Shown piece after piece: positions 7,586-15,336 of a stretch of 40,561 nucleotides of DNA. The notes under the pieces are model-generated. The model made no database searches and had not been told where the DNA came from. It saw only the letters and a program-made list of their open reading frames with translations. The translations under genes and the position numbers were made by a program. This stretch comes from Bacteroidales bacterium UBA1216. Lineage in GTDB: Bacteria; Bacteroidota; Bacteroidia; Bacteroidales; Paludibacteraceae. The stretch covers positions 1-40,561 of the forward strand of contig DBXI01000014.1 in the NCBI GenBank assembly GCA_002309255.1, written 5' to 3'. The stretch's first letter is position 1; each line of letters begins with the position of its first letter.

Positions 7586-8053
7586 TTCGCTGTTGCGCTG
7601 GATGAGCAGTCGTCGGCAGGTCTTGCAAACGCCATAGACGTAAACAGAGAAGTGTGCCGGTATGAAGTTGGCGTACTTACGCTCGTGCAGGATGCGGTTC
7701 ACTGCCGGATCGTTGAAGTTAGCCTCTCTTCCGCAACGGGTACATATGACGCGCATGCTGTCCTTGGCATCCAGTGCCCACTTGTACTGCTCGACTTGCA
7801 CGCCATGTGTCCGTTCAAGTTTATACAAAATCCGTGCCGAAACGAACAAATTGAGCGAATTATATAGCGTTGGCACTGAAATATGTTGATCTTCTCGCTT
7901 GGCATCGATATCATGAACGGTAAAAATTGGCTTATTGACCTCTGCAATAATCTTCAGCAAGGCCTCACGCTCAAACGTGTGCCTTAACTTGTGCGCGCGG
8001 ATGTACTCATCCAGCACGCCCAATGCCTTTTCATATCGTTCAACCGACGTCAT
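7565..8053 (-). CDS. Fur-family transcriptional regulator
   Basis: The 162-residue protein has a winged-helix DNA-binding half (about 1-85, with LRHTFEREALLKIIAEVNKP and ISVPTLYNSLNLFV typical of Fur) and a C-terminal dimerisation half. CTRC and CKTC are the two CxxC pairs of the structural zinc site. The usual HHDHxxC metal-sensing stretch reads AKDSMRVIC, so the histidines of the classical Fur/PerR regulatory site are missing. This resembles a Bacteroidota paralogue type whose signal is not known to me. The start at 8053 is chosen because the five upstream codons (MKVGG) fall at the edge of a tandem-repeat spacer. The C-terminal QMVNGK is encoded by the 7549-7585 array. Confidence 0.88.
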   Translation of the reverse strand: MTSVERYEKALGVLDEYIRAHKLRHTFEREALLKIIAEVNKPIFTVHDIDAKREDQHISVPTLYNSLNLFVSARILYKLERTHGVQVEQYKWALDAKDSMRVICTRCGREANFNDPAVNRILHERKYANFIPAHFSVYVYGVCKTCRRLLIQRNSEQMVNGK

Positions 8054-8059
8054 TCCGCC

Positions 8060-8121
8060 AACTTTCAACTCTCAACTATCAACTTTCCAACTTCTCTCAA
8101 CTCTCAACTCTCAACTCTAAA
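8060..8121. repeat. Heptamer array CAACTCT-type in intergenic gap
   Basis: On the plus strand ACTCTCA/ACTATCA/ACTTTCC units repeat about eight times, mostly at 7-bp spacing. They fill almost the whole gap between the GNAT-like stop codon (8122-8124) and the Fur start codon (8051-8053). Confidence 0.85.
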
Positions 8122-9255
8122 CTATAAGACGCTCTTCTCGTATGCTCTGCGACGTTTGTGCTGCTTGTGCGGGAACATCTCCCAGTTAGCCAGGTTGCGG
8201 GTGTTCGTCTCCATGATTGAGGTCGTCTCCACGCGCTGAATCCCGTACTGGCGGAAGTACGGATGTTGCTCAGCTATGATCACAGCATTCACTCCCATGC
8301 CTTGATAATCAGGACGTACGCCAATCAACAACAGGTCGAACGCATCCATCTTCTTCGCCCGCAGCGCACGTAGCAGTCTGATCCATCCGAAGGGGAAGAG
8401 GCGACCCTTGCAGCGGCGCAATGCTTCGGACACATCCGGCATACCAAGACCGATACCTACTATCTCGTCCTTGTCGTTAACCACTATGGTAACAAAGTCG
8501 AAGTTCAGCAGCGGGAAGTACACCTTCTTGTAGTGCTCCTTCTGCCTGGGTGTCATGGGTTGGAAGTTATATAGGGTCTGATATGCCTTATCCAGCATAT
8601 CCATGTACTCCATCTTGTACTTGCGCTCTAACTCCTTGGCTGAGTGCACCTTATCCACGCGCAGGTGGTACCTCTCGCGTACCAGTTTGTCTATCCTGAG
8701 CACCCTTTCCGGCGTCTCGCACTGCGGATAGAGCTGCAACTCGATCCAGTCGTTCTCCTTCGTCAGACCATACGCCTCCATGTGCTTCTCGTAGTAAGGG
8801 AAGTTATACAGTGACGCCATCGGTGCCAGGTACTCAAATCCCTCAATGAGCAGTCCCTCATAGTCCCAGTCGGTAAAGCCCACAGGCCCGTTGAGTTGGG
8901 TCATGCCTTTGCTCCTGCCCCACTCAGCTACAGCATCCAGAAGCGCGCGGCTAACCTCCAGATCATCAATGAAATCGATCCAACCGAACCGCACCTTCTT
9001 CACACCCCAGCTCTCGTTGGCTACGCGGTTGATGATGCCCGCCACGCGGCCTACTATCTTGCCGTCGCGGTAGGCCAGGTACTGAACACTCTCGCAGACG
9101 TCGTAGGAGGGGTTCTTCTTCGGATTGAAGGTGTTCATCTCATCCAGGATCAGACGCGGACAGAACTCCTTGCAGTCCTTGTACAGGTCGTTGTAGAACT
9201 TAACGAACTGATACAACTGCCATTTTGTCTTAACTTCTTGTATGATAACTGCCAT
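8122..9255 (-). CDS. GNAT-like N-acetyltransferase domain protein
   Basis: The 377-residue soluble protein looks like a double GNAT-fold protein common in Bacteroidota. The first part includes VQYLAYRDGKIVGRVAGIIN (about 60-80) and a DxxV-type stretch. The second, about 250-360, contains NKDEIVGIGLGMPD-like strand residues (VNDKDEIVGIGLGMPD) and the acetyl-CoA-type loop GVRPDYQGMGVNAVII, which resembles the Q/RxxGxG/A motif. The substrate is unknown. The start at 9255 (MAVIIQEVKT) lies 19 nt after the transcription start predicted from the 9281-9312 promoter. An upstream ATG at 9303 would lie inside that promoter and is rejected. It is the first gene of a unit with the Fur-family gene. Confidence 0.75.
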   Translation of the reverse strand: MAVIIQEVKTKWQLYQFVKFYNDLYKDCKEFCPRLILDEMNTFNPKKNPSYDVCESVQYLAYRDGKIVGRVAGIINRVANESWGVKKVRFGWIDFIDDLEVSRALLDAVAEWGRSKGMTQLNGPVGFTDWDYEGLLIEGFEYLAPMASLYNFPYYEKHMEAYGLTKENDWIELQLYPQCETPERVLRIDKLVRERYHLRVDKVHSAKELERKYKMEYMDMLDKAYQTLYNFQPMTPRQKEHYKKVYFPLLNFDFVTIVVNDKDEIVGIGLGMPDVSEALRRCKGRLFPFGWIRLLRALRAKKMDAFDLLLIGVRPDYQGMGVNAVIIAEQHPYFRQYGIQRVETTSIMETNTRNLANWEMFPHKQHKRRRAYEKSVL

Positions 9256-9280
9256 AGTGGTGTAATTTTCAAAAAACGTA

Positions 9281-9312
9281 CAAAGATACAACTTTTTTTT
9301 CAAATATGCAAA
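9281..9312 (-). promoter_or_regulatory. Promoter for GNAT-like/Fur unit
   Basis: Minus strand TTTG (9309-9312), 20-bp A/T-rich spacer, TATCTTTG (9281-9288). Predicted start near 9274. Confidence 0.8.
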
Positions 9313-9320
9313 TTTCTATG

Positions 9321-9348
9321 AAAAAAAAATGGGGCAACTGCCCCAAAT
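9321..9348 (-). terminator. Terminator after small secreted protein gene
   Basis: On the minus strand, GGGGCAGTTGCCCC is followed by ATTTTTTTTT. It lies 29 bp after the stop codon of the 9377-9748 gene and just upstream of the next promoter. Confidence 0.8.
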
Positions 9349-9376
9349 TGTTAAAAATTAAACGAATCTGTTTGTT

Positions 9377-9748
9377 TTAGTGCTGGTAGCGGCTTGTGAT
9401 TCGGCTGGTGCATGTTACGTAGTAGTTGCCTGCGCGCACATCCTTGTCAACGCTGCCGTTGGTCTTCTCGATCAGCTGCCACTTGTCATCGTAGATGCGG
9501 ATGATGGCATGTTTGTCGTTCTGGATGACTATACGATCAATGTCGTAGAACCGTATAATATGTCTGTCCGCCTCTTCGCTCTGCAGAGCGTGCTCCCGAA
9601 AGATGTCCGTCTCGCCGGCTGCGGCTACCTGATTGTTCGTTACTTCGGTCTGCGTGTTTGCGACCATCTTGTCTTGTTCGTTACTTGCAGCGTTGGCGGC
9701 TACCGTCAGAGCTGCGAAAAGCATTACTGTTACAAAATTCTTTTTCAT
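9377..9748 (-). CDS. Small secreted protein of unknown function
   Basis: The 123-residue protein has a signal peptide (MKKNFVTVMLFAALTVAANA, 1-20). A polar, low-complexity linker follows (about 21-50), then a compact domain (about 55-123) with alternating strands such as HIIRFYDIDRIVIQNDKHAI and YYVTCTSRITSRYQH. No lipobox or membrane anchor is present, so it is probably periplasmic. I do not recognise the family; similar short secreted proteins are frequent in Bacteroidales. It has its own terminator and appears monocistronic. No clear promoter was found in the 296 bp upstream. Confidence 0.7.
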   Translation of the reverse strand: MKKNFVTVMLFAALTVAANAASNEQDKMVANTQTEVTNNQVAAAGETDIFREHALQSEEADRHIIRFYDIDRIVIQNDKHAIIRIYDDKWQLIEKTNGSVDKDVRAGNYYVTCTSRITSRYQH

Positions 9749-9968
9749 AAACGTTAGGTTTTTTGGTAAGGGTTTATCTTCCCTTCTAATAATTTGTAAT
9801 TTACGTTGTTTTTGTATAATTTTGTACTTTCAGCGCACTTTTTCGTTTGCGCTTTCACTTATTAGACTGCAACACCTGTGCCAAAATATGCTTTACGGCA
9901 TAAAATTCGCGCAAATAGGCACATTCTGCAATAACCATGTGACAAAACGTTTATGGTGGTGTAATGTA

Positions 9969-10020
9969 TAGTTGGCAAACAGTGGCAAGCGGCGTGGGAA
10001 TTGGCATGTTTTGCCAACTA
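9969..10020. repeat. 11-bp inverted repeat in intergenic gap 9749-10044
   Basis: TAGTTGGCAAA (9969-9979) and TTTGCCAACTA (10010-10020) are perfect inverted repeats around 30 bp. The structure lies 24 bp after the stop codon of the flippase-like gene. It could be a protein-binding site or a weak terminator, but there is no T-tract. The rest of the 296-bp gap shows nothing I can identify. Confidence 0.5.
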
Positions 10021-10044
10021 AAACAATCAAGAATAGACGAATGA

Positions 10045-10965
10045 TTACTTGTTTCGTGTCACTAAACTACCGACGATGAGCGGAAGAATGGTGTTGATAG
10101 CCCACAAGAGTAGGGTGGCAATGACAGCCGCTGCGGTTATATCGCTGCCAAAGCGTTCGAATACCGCCACTGCCCATGCGCCGCGTACTGCCACCTCGGC
10201 AGCAGGGATATTAGGCGTGACGGTGATCAGTAGGTAATATACCGGCAGACTGACAACATATGACAAAATGTCAAGTCGTACGCCGCAGAACAACAGCGTG
10301 AGCAGTAGTTGAAGCGCAAACACTGCGTACCGCACCAGCGATATGCCCAGCAGTACAGCTATATCGCTGTAACTGAGTGCCGCCATGGTACTGACGAGTA
10401 GGCGTGTCTGCTCGCGCTGCCATGGGCGGCGTTGCAGCCGCCGCATCAGCACAGGCAGAGCGATGATGGCCAGCAGGGCGCCGATGAGCGCCAGCGTCAC
10501 ACTCCAGACGAGCGAGCTGTCAGGCGCTAACCAGCGAAGCGCAGCCGGTGTTCCGATAACGATGATCACGGTGGTCATCGCATAGCCGCCAATCATCCCC
10601 ATGCACGTGGCGGTCAGCCAGTGCTGCTTGGTGTGGCGGAACAATAGCGCACGACCCGGGTACTCGCCGAGCTTGTACGGCGTAACAAAACCCGCTATCG
10701 TGCCGTAGTACACCTGCCGCTGCGCCTCCCATAGGTTCATCGGCTCAATATCCCGCACCAAGAAACGCCATTTCCACGCCTCGCATAGGCGGTTGATAGG
10801 GAAGAGCAGCACACTACCCACCAGGCACACCCACTGCCACACGTCCGCCTGCCTGAACTGTGCAAGCAGACCCGCGTAGTTGTCGTACATGACCATCATG
10901 TAACCCAGAAACCCGTAGGCGGCTACAATCAGAAGGATGTGTGCTATCTTCTTCAGTTTGCCCAT
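10045..10965 (-). CDS. Lysylphosphatidylglycerol synthase TM-region/flippase-like membrane protein
   Basis: The 306-residue integral membrane protein has about eight hydrophobic segments and matches the LPG_synthase_TM/UPF0104 family (PF03706, YbhN/AglD-type). Typical family stretches are RLCEAWKWRFLVRD near 60, YYGTIAGFVTPYKLGEYPGR near 87-106 and TPNIPAAEVAVRGAWAV near 252-268. Relatives without a soluble synthase domain, as here, are thought to be lipid-linked substrate transporters or flippases. It begins one base after the mpl stop codon (TAA-C-ATG), so it is probably translationally coupled to mpl, consistent with an envelope role. Confidence 0.82.
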   Translation of the reverse strand: MGKLKKIAHILLIVAAYGFLGYMMVMYDNYAGLLAQFRQADVWQWVCLVGSVLLFPINRLCEAWKWRFLVRDIEPMNLWEAQRQVYYGTIAGFVTPYKLGEYPGRALLFRHTKQHWLTATCMGMIGGYAMTTVIIVIGTPAALRWLAPDSSLVWSVTLALIGALLAIIALPVLMRRLQRRPWQREQTRLLVSTMAALSYSDIAVLLGISLVRYAVFALQLLLTLLFCGVRLDILSYVVSLPVYYLLITVTPNIPAAEVAVRGAWAVAVFERFGSDITAAAVIATLLLWAINTILPLIVGSLVTRNK

Positions 10966-10966
10966 G

Positions 10967-12319
10967 TTAGCCCAATAACTCTCGGGCGAACTCTTTGACG
11001 TTCACCCCGTCGAACGTGCCGGAGGACATCATCAGCAAGGCAAGACCTTGCAATTTCTGATTTCTGATTTCTGATTTCTGATTTCTGCAAGTCTCGCGCA
11101 GCTTTTGTTGCAGCGCCTCGCTATCAGTGAACACCTCCACATTGTCTGTGCCGAAGGCTTGGCGTACCTCCTCGGCAGTGATGGGCGTGAGACGTTTGTG
11201 CTCGATCACCTTGGGGTTGAAATAGACATAGGCGACATCCGCCTCTGCCATGCAGCCGTTGTACTGCGGCAGAAAATCCGCCATCAGCGAACTGAAGGTA
11301 TGTAGTTCCATCGCTGCCACTAACCGTTTGTTCGGATAACGCTCGCGTACCGCCTTGACCGTGGCGCGGAGCTTGGAGGGCGAGTGCGCAAAATCCTTAT
11401 AAGCCACACTGTTCTCCGTCTCGGCGATCTTCTCCAGGCGGTTCGCCGCACCCGTGAACGTACTAATCTCGCGGTAGAAATCCTCCGGATGAACACCTAT
11501 CGTCTCGCACGCCATGCACGCCGCCTGCAGGTTCTCCATGTTATGCTGTCCGAACACCTGCATCTCAACCTCGCCCTTGTATGCCGAATAAGGCTTGCAG
11601 CTTATATCTTTGCGCGCACCTGCGGCAATCTTCCTTAGGTTCTCGTCGCCCGAGTAGTAAATAAACGTGCCGTTCGGCTCAAATGTATCAACAAACTTAC
11701 GGAAGGTATCTACATACAGGTCAAAGGTGGGGAACACATTGATATGATCCCAAGCAACACCGGTCAGGATAGCGGTGTGCGGGTGGTACCACAGGAACTT
11801 CGACCTCAGATCCAGCGGCGAGGTCAGGTACTCATCACCCTCGAATACCGCATACTTGGCAGTGTCACTAAGGCGAACCATTCGCTCGAAGCCCTCGATC
11901 TGTGCACCAACCATGTAGTCGGCTTCTATGCCCAGGCGGTTCAGTACATACAGGATCATCGCCGTGGTGGTCGTCTTGCCGTGCGAGCCGCCTACTACGA
12001 TGCGGAACTTATCCTTCGTCTGTTCATACAAGTACTCGGGGAAGGAGTAAATCTTCAGTCCCAGCTCTCTTGCGCGCACCAGCTCGGGGTTATCCTCGCG
12101 CGCGTGCATACCTAATATAATGGCATCAATGTCGCTTGTGATGCGCTCAGGGTGCCAACCCATCTCATCGGGCAACAACCCCGCATCCTGCAGGTGTGTG
12201 CGCGCAGGGTCAAAGATCTCATCATCCGAACCGGTCACCACGTATCCGGCTTTCTGCTGAACAGCTAACGCCAGGTTGTGCATCGCTGCACCGCCTATGG
12301 CGATAAAATGAATTCTCAT
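10967..12319 (-). CDS. mpl: UDP-N-acetylmuramate:L-Ala-gamma-D-Glu-meso-DAP ligase
   Basis: This 450-residue Mur ligase family enzyme recycles the murein tripeptide by joining it to UDP-MurNAc in the cytoplasm. The N-terminus MRIHFIAIGGAAMHNLALAV is characteristic of Mpl (IGGxxM). The P-loop is GGSHGKTTTTA (about 111-121), followed by FEGDEYLTSPLD in the central domain and NRLEKIAE...DFAHSPSKLRAT in the C-terminal region. Oddly, residues about 411-422 (RNQKSEIRNQK) are encoded by five tandem heptamers (11054-11088) close to the C-terminal domain. The start at 12319 is set by homology; upstream codons belong to the 140-bp repeat. It is coupled to the flippase-like gene downstream. Confidence 0.93.
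   Translation of the reverse strand: MRIHFIAIGGAAMHNLALAVQQKAGYVVTGSDDEIFDPARTHLQDAGLLPDEMGWHPERITSDIDAIILGMHAREDNPELVRARELGLKIYSFPEYLYEQTKDKFRIVVGGSHGKTTTTAMILYVLNRLGIEADYMVGAQIEGFERMVRLSDTAKYAVFEGDEYLTSPLDLRSKFLWYHPHTAILTGVAWDHINVFPTFDLYVDTFRKFVDTFEPNGTFIYYSGDENLRKIAAGARKDISCKPYSAYKGEVEMQVFGQHNMENLQAACMACETIGVHPEDFYREISTFTGAANRLEKIAETENSVAYKDFAHSPSKLRATVKAVRERYPNKRLVAAMELHTFSSLMADFLPQYNGCMAEADVAYVYFNPKVIEHKRLTPITAEEVRQAFGTDNVEVFTDSEALQQKLRETCRNQKSEIRNQKLQGLALLMMSSGTFDGVNVKEFARELLG
11054..11088. repeat. In-frame heptamer array inside mpl
   Basis: Four perfect TTTCTGA units and a fifth TTTCTGC unit occupy 35 bp within the mpl coding frame. They encode NQKSEIRNQK-type residues. Confidence 0.95.
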
Positions 12320-12456
12320 AACTTCGTTATTTAGTCGAAAGACCGTGCTACGCACTCAAAGTCAAAAGATAAAAGTCTAATCACCATCAGCGCTGACACA
12401 TATCAGGCTTTTTTCTTTGAACGAAGTGGTCTTTTCTCTTTGAGCGCAGCGGTCTA
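12317..12456. repeat. 140-bp palindromic intergenic element, copy A (upstream of mpl)
   Basis: This 140-bp stretch differs from 17381-17520 at only four positions. It includes the mpl start codon at one end and stops four bases before the DUF6242 stop codon. It is internally symmetrical: AAAGACCG...CGGTCT outer arms, AAAAGTCTAAT/ATCAGGCTTTT inner arms and a perfect TCAGCGCTGA centre. It also contains 7-bp-spaced AAAAGAY units (CAAAGTC, AAAAGAT, AAAAGTC). Confidence 0.92.
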
Positions 12457-12460
12457 TAAT

Positions 12461-13801
12461 TTACCAATCTATACTTGTTAGTTTGCCTTTTAGTACATCG
12501 GAGAAGTTCTCCGTGCGCGTTTGTCCGCCGAACAGGTAGATGCAACTCTGATGCACGCAGGCGCTGACCTGTGTGCGCGGCGAATAGACATCCATCAACC
12601 TATTGTGCACCGTATCAATGGGAAACCAGTTCAGACCCTCGTCATCGGAGTAGAGCGCTGTGGTGGATAAGTACTGCGCCTCAGCATCCACGCCGCCGAA
12701 CAGGTAGAACAGCTTGCCGTAATGAACCACCGATGCGCCTAAGATAGCAGAGCACAGAGGGCGCTCAATGGCGAAGTTAGCATAGCGGTAGCCGTCGGCC
12801 AGGCTGTACTCGATGTTCCACCGCGAGTTGAGCGTGTTGCCTTCGGTGTCATAGCCGCCCACAATCATCGCCCGCGGCCGATCGCTGCTGGAGCGGAACT
12901 CCACAACGGCGAAGTCCGACAGTGGCCAGTTAGCCGGCAGAGGCTCAGCATAGGTGCGCCAGGTATCACCGTCCTCCACTGCCAGGTGGTAAGTGTGATC
13001 GGTGGCGTGCTCAGCAACCAACCACACAGAGTCGTTGAAATGCATGAGCATCACCTGTGGCACGTAGGGCTCACCGCTCTGATCCTGCATCTGCCAGTTA
13101 ACGCCGTCAGCCGACGTATATACCACGCCGTCCTGGCAATAATACAACTCACCGTTAGCCTCCAATATATCGCGCACGCGGCAACCGGAGGGTAGGGTAG
13201 TCGGTATCGTTCCTTCGTCCCACATGCTGCCGTCGGCCGACCGATAGACGGTGGTCACAAACCCGTCGTTGGCGAACAGGTAGAACCGCTCGTTGAGCAC
13301 CAACCCTTTGGTGGCCGCCGAGCCGCCGCCAAGAACATCATCGCTCAGCTGCTGCCAGGTGAACAGGTCGGGATCGACCTGGTGCACATTCACCACGATG
13401 CGGTAGTACTTCGTAGCTGACATATCGGACGACACCACGCGCAACAACACAGGGTGCGTGAAGTCGATAGTGTCCTTACCGCCCATGGTGATGGTGGTGT
13501 CGGAAGTGATGATCGTCGCCGACGAAGGCGTAGCCTTGAACAGCACACGTGGCACGAGTCTGTTCACCGGCGTCAGATAGGTCATCGAGTCGGCGTTCGT
13601 GATGAGTCCCGTATCCTGTGCAGAGTAGTTGCTGATGGTGAACGTTGTGTTGCTGATGCTCGGGAAACTGTCCTGCTTGGTGAAGTAGAAACTCGTCACC
13701 TCTGTTTCCGAAGAAAGGGTGACTGTGTCGCTGCTTTTGCTGTTGCAGGACGATAAAAATACGCAAAATATGCACAATATAGTAAAAAAGTTGCGTCTCA
13801 T
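12461..13801 (-). CDS. DUF6242-type lipoprotein with Kelch-like repeats
   Basis: The 446-residue protein has a lipoprotein signal peptide (MRRNFFTILCIFCVFLSSC) with Cys at about 19. An N-terminal Ig-like/DUF6242-type region (about 20-145) ends in KYYRIVVNVHQ. A beta-propeller-like domain of about six Kelch-style blades follows, including AATKGLVLNERFYLFAND, GKLFYLFGGVDAE and SCIYLFGGQTR. Members are outer-membrane lipoproteins of unknown function in Bacteroidales. The start at 13801 gives a proper signal peptide; the five codons before it overlap the divergent promoter. It lies upstream of mpl and is separated from it by the 140-bp repeat. Confidence 0.8.
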   Translation of the reverse strand: MRRNFFTILCIFCVFLSSCNSKSSDTVTLSSETEVTSFYFTKQDSFPSISNTTFTISNYSAQDTGLITNADSMTYLTPVNRLVPRVLFKATPSSATIITSDTTITMGGKDTIDFTHPVLLRVVSSDMSATKYYRIVVNVHQVDPDLFTWQQLSDDVLGGGSAATKGLVLNERFYLFANDGFVTTVYRSADGSMWDEGTIPTTLPSGCRVRDILEANGELYYCQDGVVYTSADGVNWQMQDQSGEPYVPQVMLMHFNDSVWLVAEHATDHTYHLAVEDGDTWRTYAEPLPANWPLSDFAVVEFRSSSDRPRAMIVGGYDTEGNTLNSRWNIEYSLADGYRYANFAIERPLCSAILGASVVHYGKLFYLFGGVDAEAQYLSTTALYSDDEGLNWFPIDTVHNRLMDVYSPRTQVSACVHQSCIYLFGGQTRTENFSDVLKGKLTSIDW

Positions 13802-13802
13802 A

Positions 13803-13834
13803 TTTGCAAATATCATTTTTTTTTTGTATCTTTG
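13803..13834 (+). promoter_or_regulatory. Promoter for 5-formyl-THF cyclo-ligase gene
   Basis: TTTG (13803-13806), 20-bp T-rich spacer, TATCTTTG (13827-13834). Predicted start near 13841, leader about 74 nt including a heptamer array. Confidence 0.82.
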
Positions 13835-13876
13835 CAGTCGAATTGGTGAATGGGCTCAATCAGCCCGTACTAAATC

Positions 13877-13911
13877 GTCAAATTTAAATATCAAATCTCA
13901 AATTTCAAATA
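13877..13911. repeat. Heptamer array ending 3 bp before a start codon
   Basis: Five consecutive 7-bp units: GTCAAAT, TTAAATA, TCAAATC, TCAAATT, TCAAATA. Then ACC and the ATG at 13915. Confidence 0.9.
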
Positions 13912-13914
13912 ACC

Positions 13915-14517
13915 ATGTTATTCGAAAGCCAAATACGTGATTTCAAACTCCTCTTGCCCTGGAAACGTACCGAGAAGCGCAAGAAGGATCTGCGTGAACT
14001 GATGCGCCAGAAGCTGCGTGTGCAGAAAGCGGAAGACCTGCAGGCTTGGTCGGAGGCGGTCATCAATCGCATCGAGCAACTGCATTCGTTCCGGCACGCT
14101 CATGTCGTGATGCTCTATTACCCTGTTCATCACGAGATCGACCTGCGTCCGCTGCTGGACAAGTACAAGGATGAAAAGGTCATCCTCCTGCCAGTTACGC
14201 ATCGCGACCACATTGAACTCCGTCAGTACATCGGCAAGGAGAACCTGACCAAAGGTCACTACGGCATTCCTACGCCGCAGACAGCCACCTATCGCGGTGT
14301 GCCCGATCTGGTGATCGTTCCTGGGTTGGCTTTTGACAAAGATCTCGTGCGCATGGGGCGCGGCAAGGGGTACTACGACCGCTTCTTGCGCAAGTTAGGC
14401 AAAGTGACTAAGGTGGGCGTGTGCTATGACTTCCAGATCAGCGATGATGTGCCATGGTCGTTGCACGACGTGCGTATGGACAAGGTCATCACTCCTTCCG
14501 CCACCTACGAGCGCTAA
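13915..14517 (+). CDS. 5-formyltetrahydrofolate cyclo-ligase
   Basis: The 200-residue enzyme converts 5-formyl-THF to 5,10-methenyl-THF using ATP in the folate pool. The family signature is clear: an N-terminal KRKKDLRELMRQKLRVQ helix (about 22-38, with the R/K expected for nucleotide binding), ALYYP-like MLYYPVHHEIDL near 65-76, and the ATP-binding loop VPGLAFDKDLVRMGRGKGYYDRFL near 137-160. The size is normal. It has its own promoter and is convergent with the gene at 14521; both stop codons lie in or beside a single heptamer array. Confidence 0.92.
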   Translation: MLFESQIRDFKLLLPWKRTEKRKKDLRELMRQKLRVQKAEDLQAWSEAVINRIEQLHSFRHAHVVMLYYPVHHEIDLRPLLDKYKDEKVILLPVTHRDHIELRQYIGKENLTKGHYGIPTPQTATYRGVPDLVIVPGLAFDKDLVRMGRGKGYYDRFLRKLGKVTKVGVCYDFQISDDVPWSLHDVRMDKVITPSATYER

Positions 14518-14543
14518 CTGTCAACTATCAACTGTCAACTCTA
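14516..14543. repeat. Heptamer array shared by two convergent stop codons
   Basis: Four 7-bp units AACTGTC, AACTATC, AACTGTC, AACTCTA. The plus-strand TAA overlaps the first unit and the minus-strand TGA (14521-14523) lies within the array. It encodes the final LTVDS of the minus-strand protein. Confidence 0.9.
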
Positions 14544-15288
14544 ATCGCATCTGGCTGGCTGCCATCTTCTCTATCTGCTTGTCGGTCTCCGGCGTGATGC
14601 GGGCTTCGCGCGGACGGTAGTAGAACTTCAGTCCGTAGTTCTCGCAGCTGCGCATGCGATCGTACGGCAGTTTCTTTTCGTAATACGCCTCTACGGCATT
14701 CCATATATCCAATATGATCCTGTCGGCCTCAATGCGCAGCGCTTCCAGATCCTCATACACGCGCTCCGTGCTCAGACGGTGCATCGACTGGCTGAGCTGA
14801 CTCTCGCGGAACATGTCGTAGTGCACCTTCACCTTGTTGATCGCCGGGCAGTTGATCGGTATGCCTCCTTCACCCATACGTGCCGTCTCACCCTCGATGA
14901 TGTTCTTCCCCCACAGCAGCAGGTTATCCTCGGTGGATAAGTCGGGCAGGTTGAAGTTGTTCTCATTGAGCTTGTAGAGCCGTTTCTGCTCCTTCTTGAT
15001 CTCACCGCGTAACACTGCAAAGTTCAGTACCTGTATGAAGTGTGATATATACATGCGCGTGGTCTGCACCATCCGTTTGTACTTCTTGTTCGCGGTCACC
15101 TTGTTGTCGAAGTGCGTCTGGTACTGTGATACGAGGTTCTCGAACTTGAGCAGGCAGTTCTCCGCCTCCGTGGATAGACGGTAAGGCAGCACTTGCTCGG
15201 TGAAGTCGCTCTCAGCGGCACGCTGCACGGCCGTCTTCAACGCGCGCAGACGAGCTTGGTCCGTGTTGGGTAAACGTCTGTATGGCAT
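14521..15288 (-). CDS. Conserved hypothetical protein of Bacteroidota
   Basis: The 255-residue, strongly charged, mostly helical cytoplasmic protein has no signal peptide or membrane segment. Helical stretches include RALKTAVQRAAESDFTEQVL (about 14-33), KKYKRMVQTTRMYISHFIQV (about 68-87) and YEDLEALRIEADRIILDIWN. A short GEGGIPINCP loop lies near 142-151. I do not recognise a function; it looks like a Bacteroidota-specific structural or adaptor protein. Its last four or five residues come from the heptamer array shared with the convergent folate gene. It is followed on the same strand, upstream, by the polyprenyl synthetase gene, 48 bp away. Confidence 0.7.
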   Translation of the reverse strand: MPYRRLPNTDQARLRALKTAVQRAAESDFTEQVLPYRLSTEAENCLLKFENLVSQYQTHFDNKVTANKKYKRMVQTTRMYISHFIQVLNFAVLRGEIKKEQKRLYKLNENNFNLPDLSTEDNLLLWGKNIIEGETARMGEGGIPINCPAINKVKVHYDMFRESQLSQSMHRLSTERVYEDLEALRIEADRIILDIWNAVEAYYEKKLPYDRMRSCENYGLKFYYRPREARITPETDKQIEKMAASQMRLELTVDS

Positions 15289-15297
15289 ATACTTCGT

Positions 15298-15325
15298 AAT
15301 TTGAAGATTTAAAGATTTAAAGATT
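15298..15325. repeat. Octamer array before the start of the 14521-15288 gene
   Basis: On the minus strand, ATCTTTAA occurs twice in tandem, followed by ATCTTCAA, at 8-bp spacing. The array lies between the polyprenyl synthetase stop codon and the next start. Confidence 0.8.
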
Positions 15326-15336
15326 CATCCTTCATA

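Noticed and set aside
8060..8121. Possible CRISPR array
   Set aside because: Units are 7 bp with no spacers, and no cas gene is present. The same applies to the other arrays.
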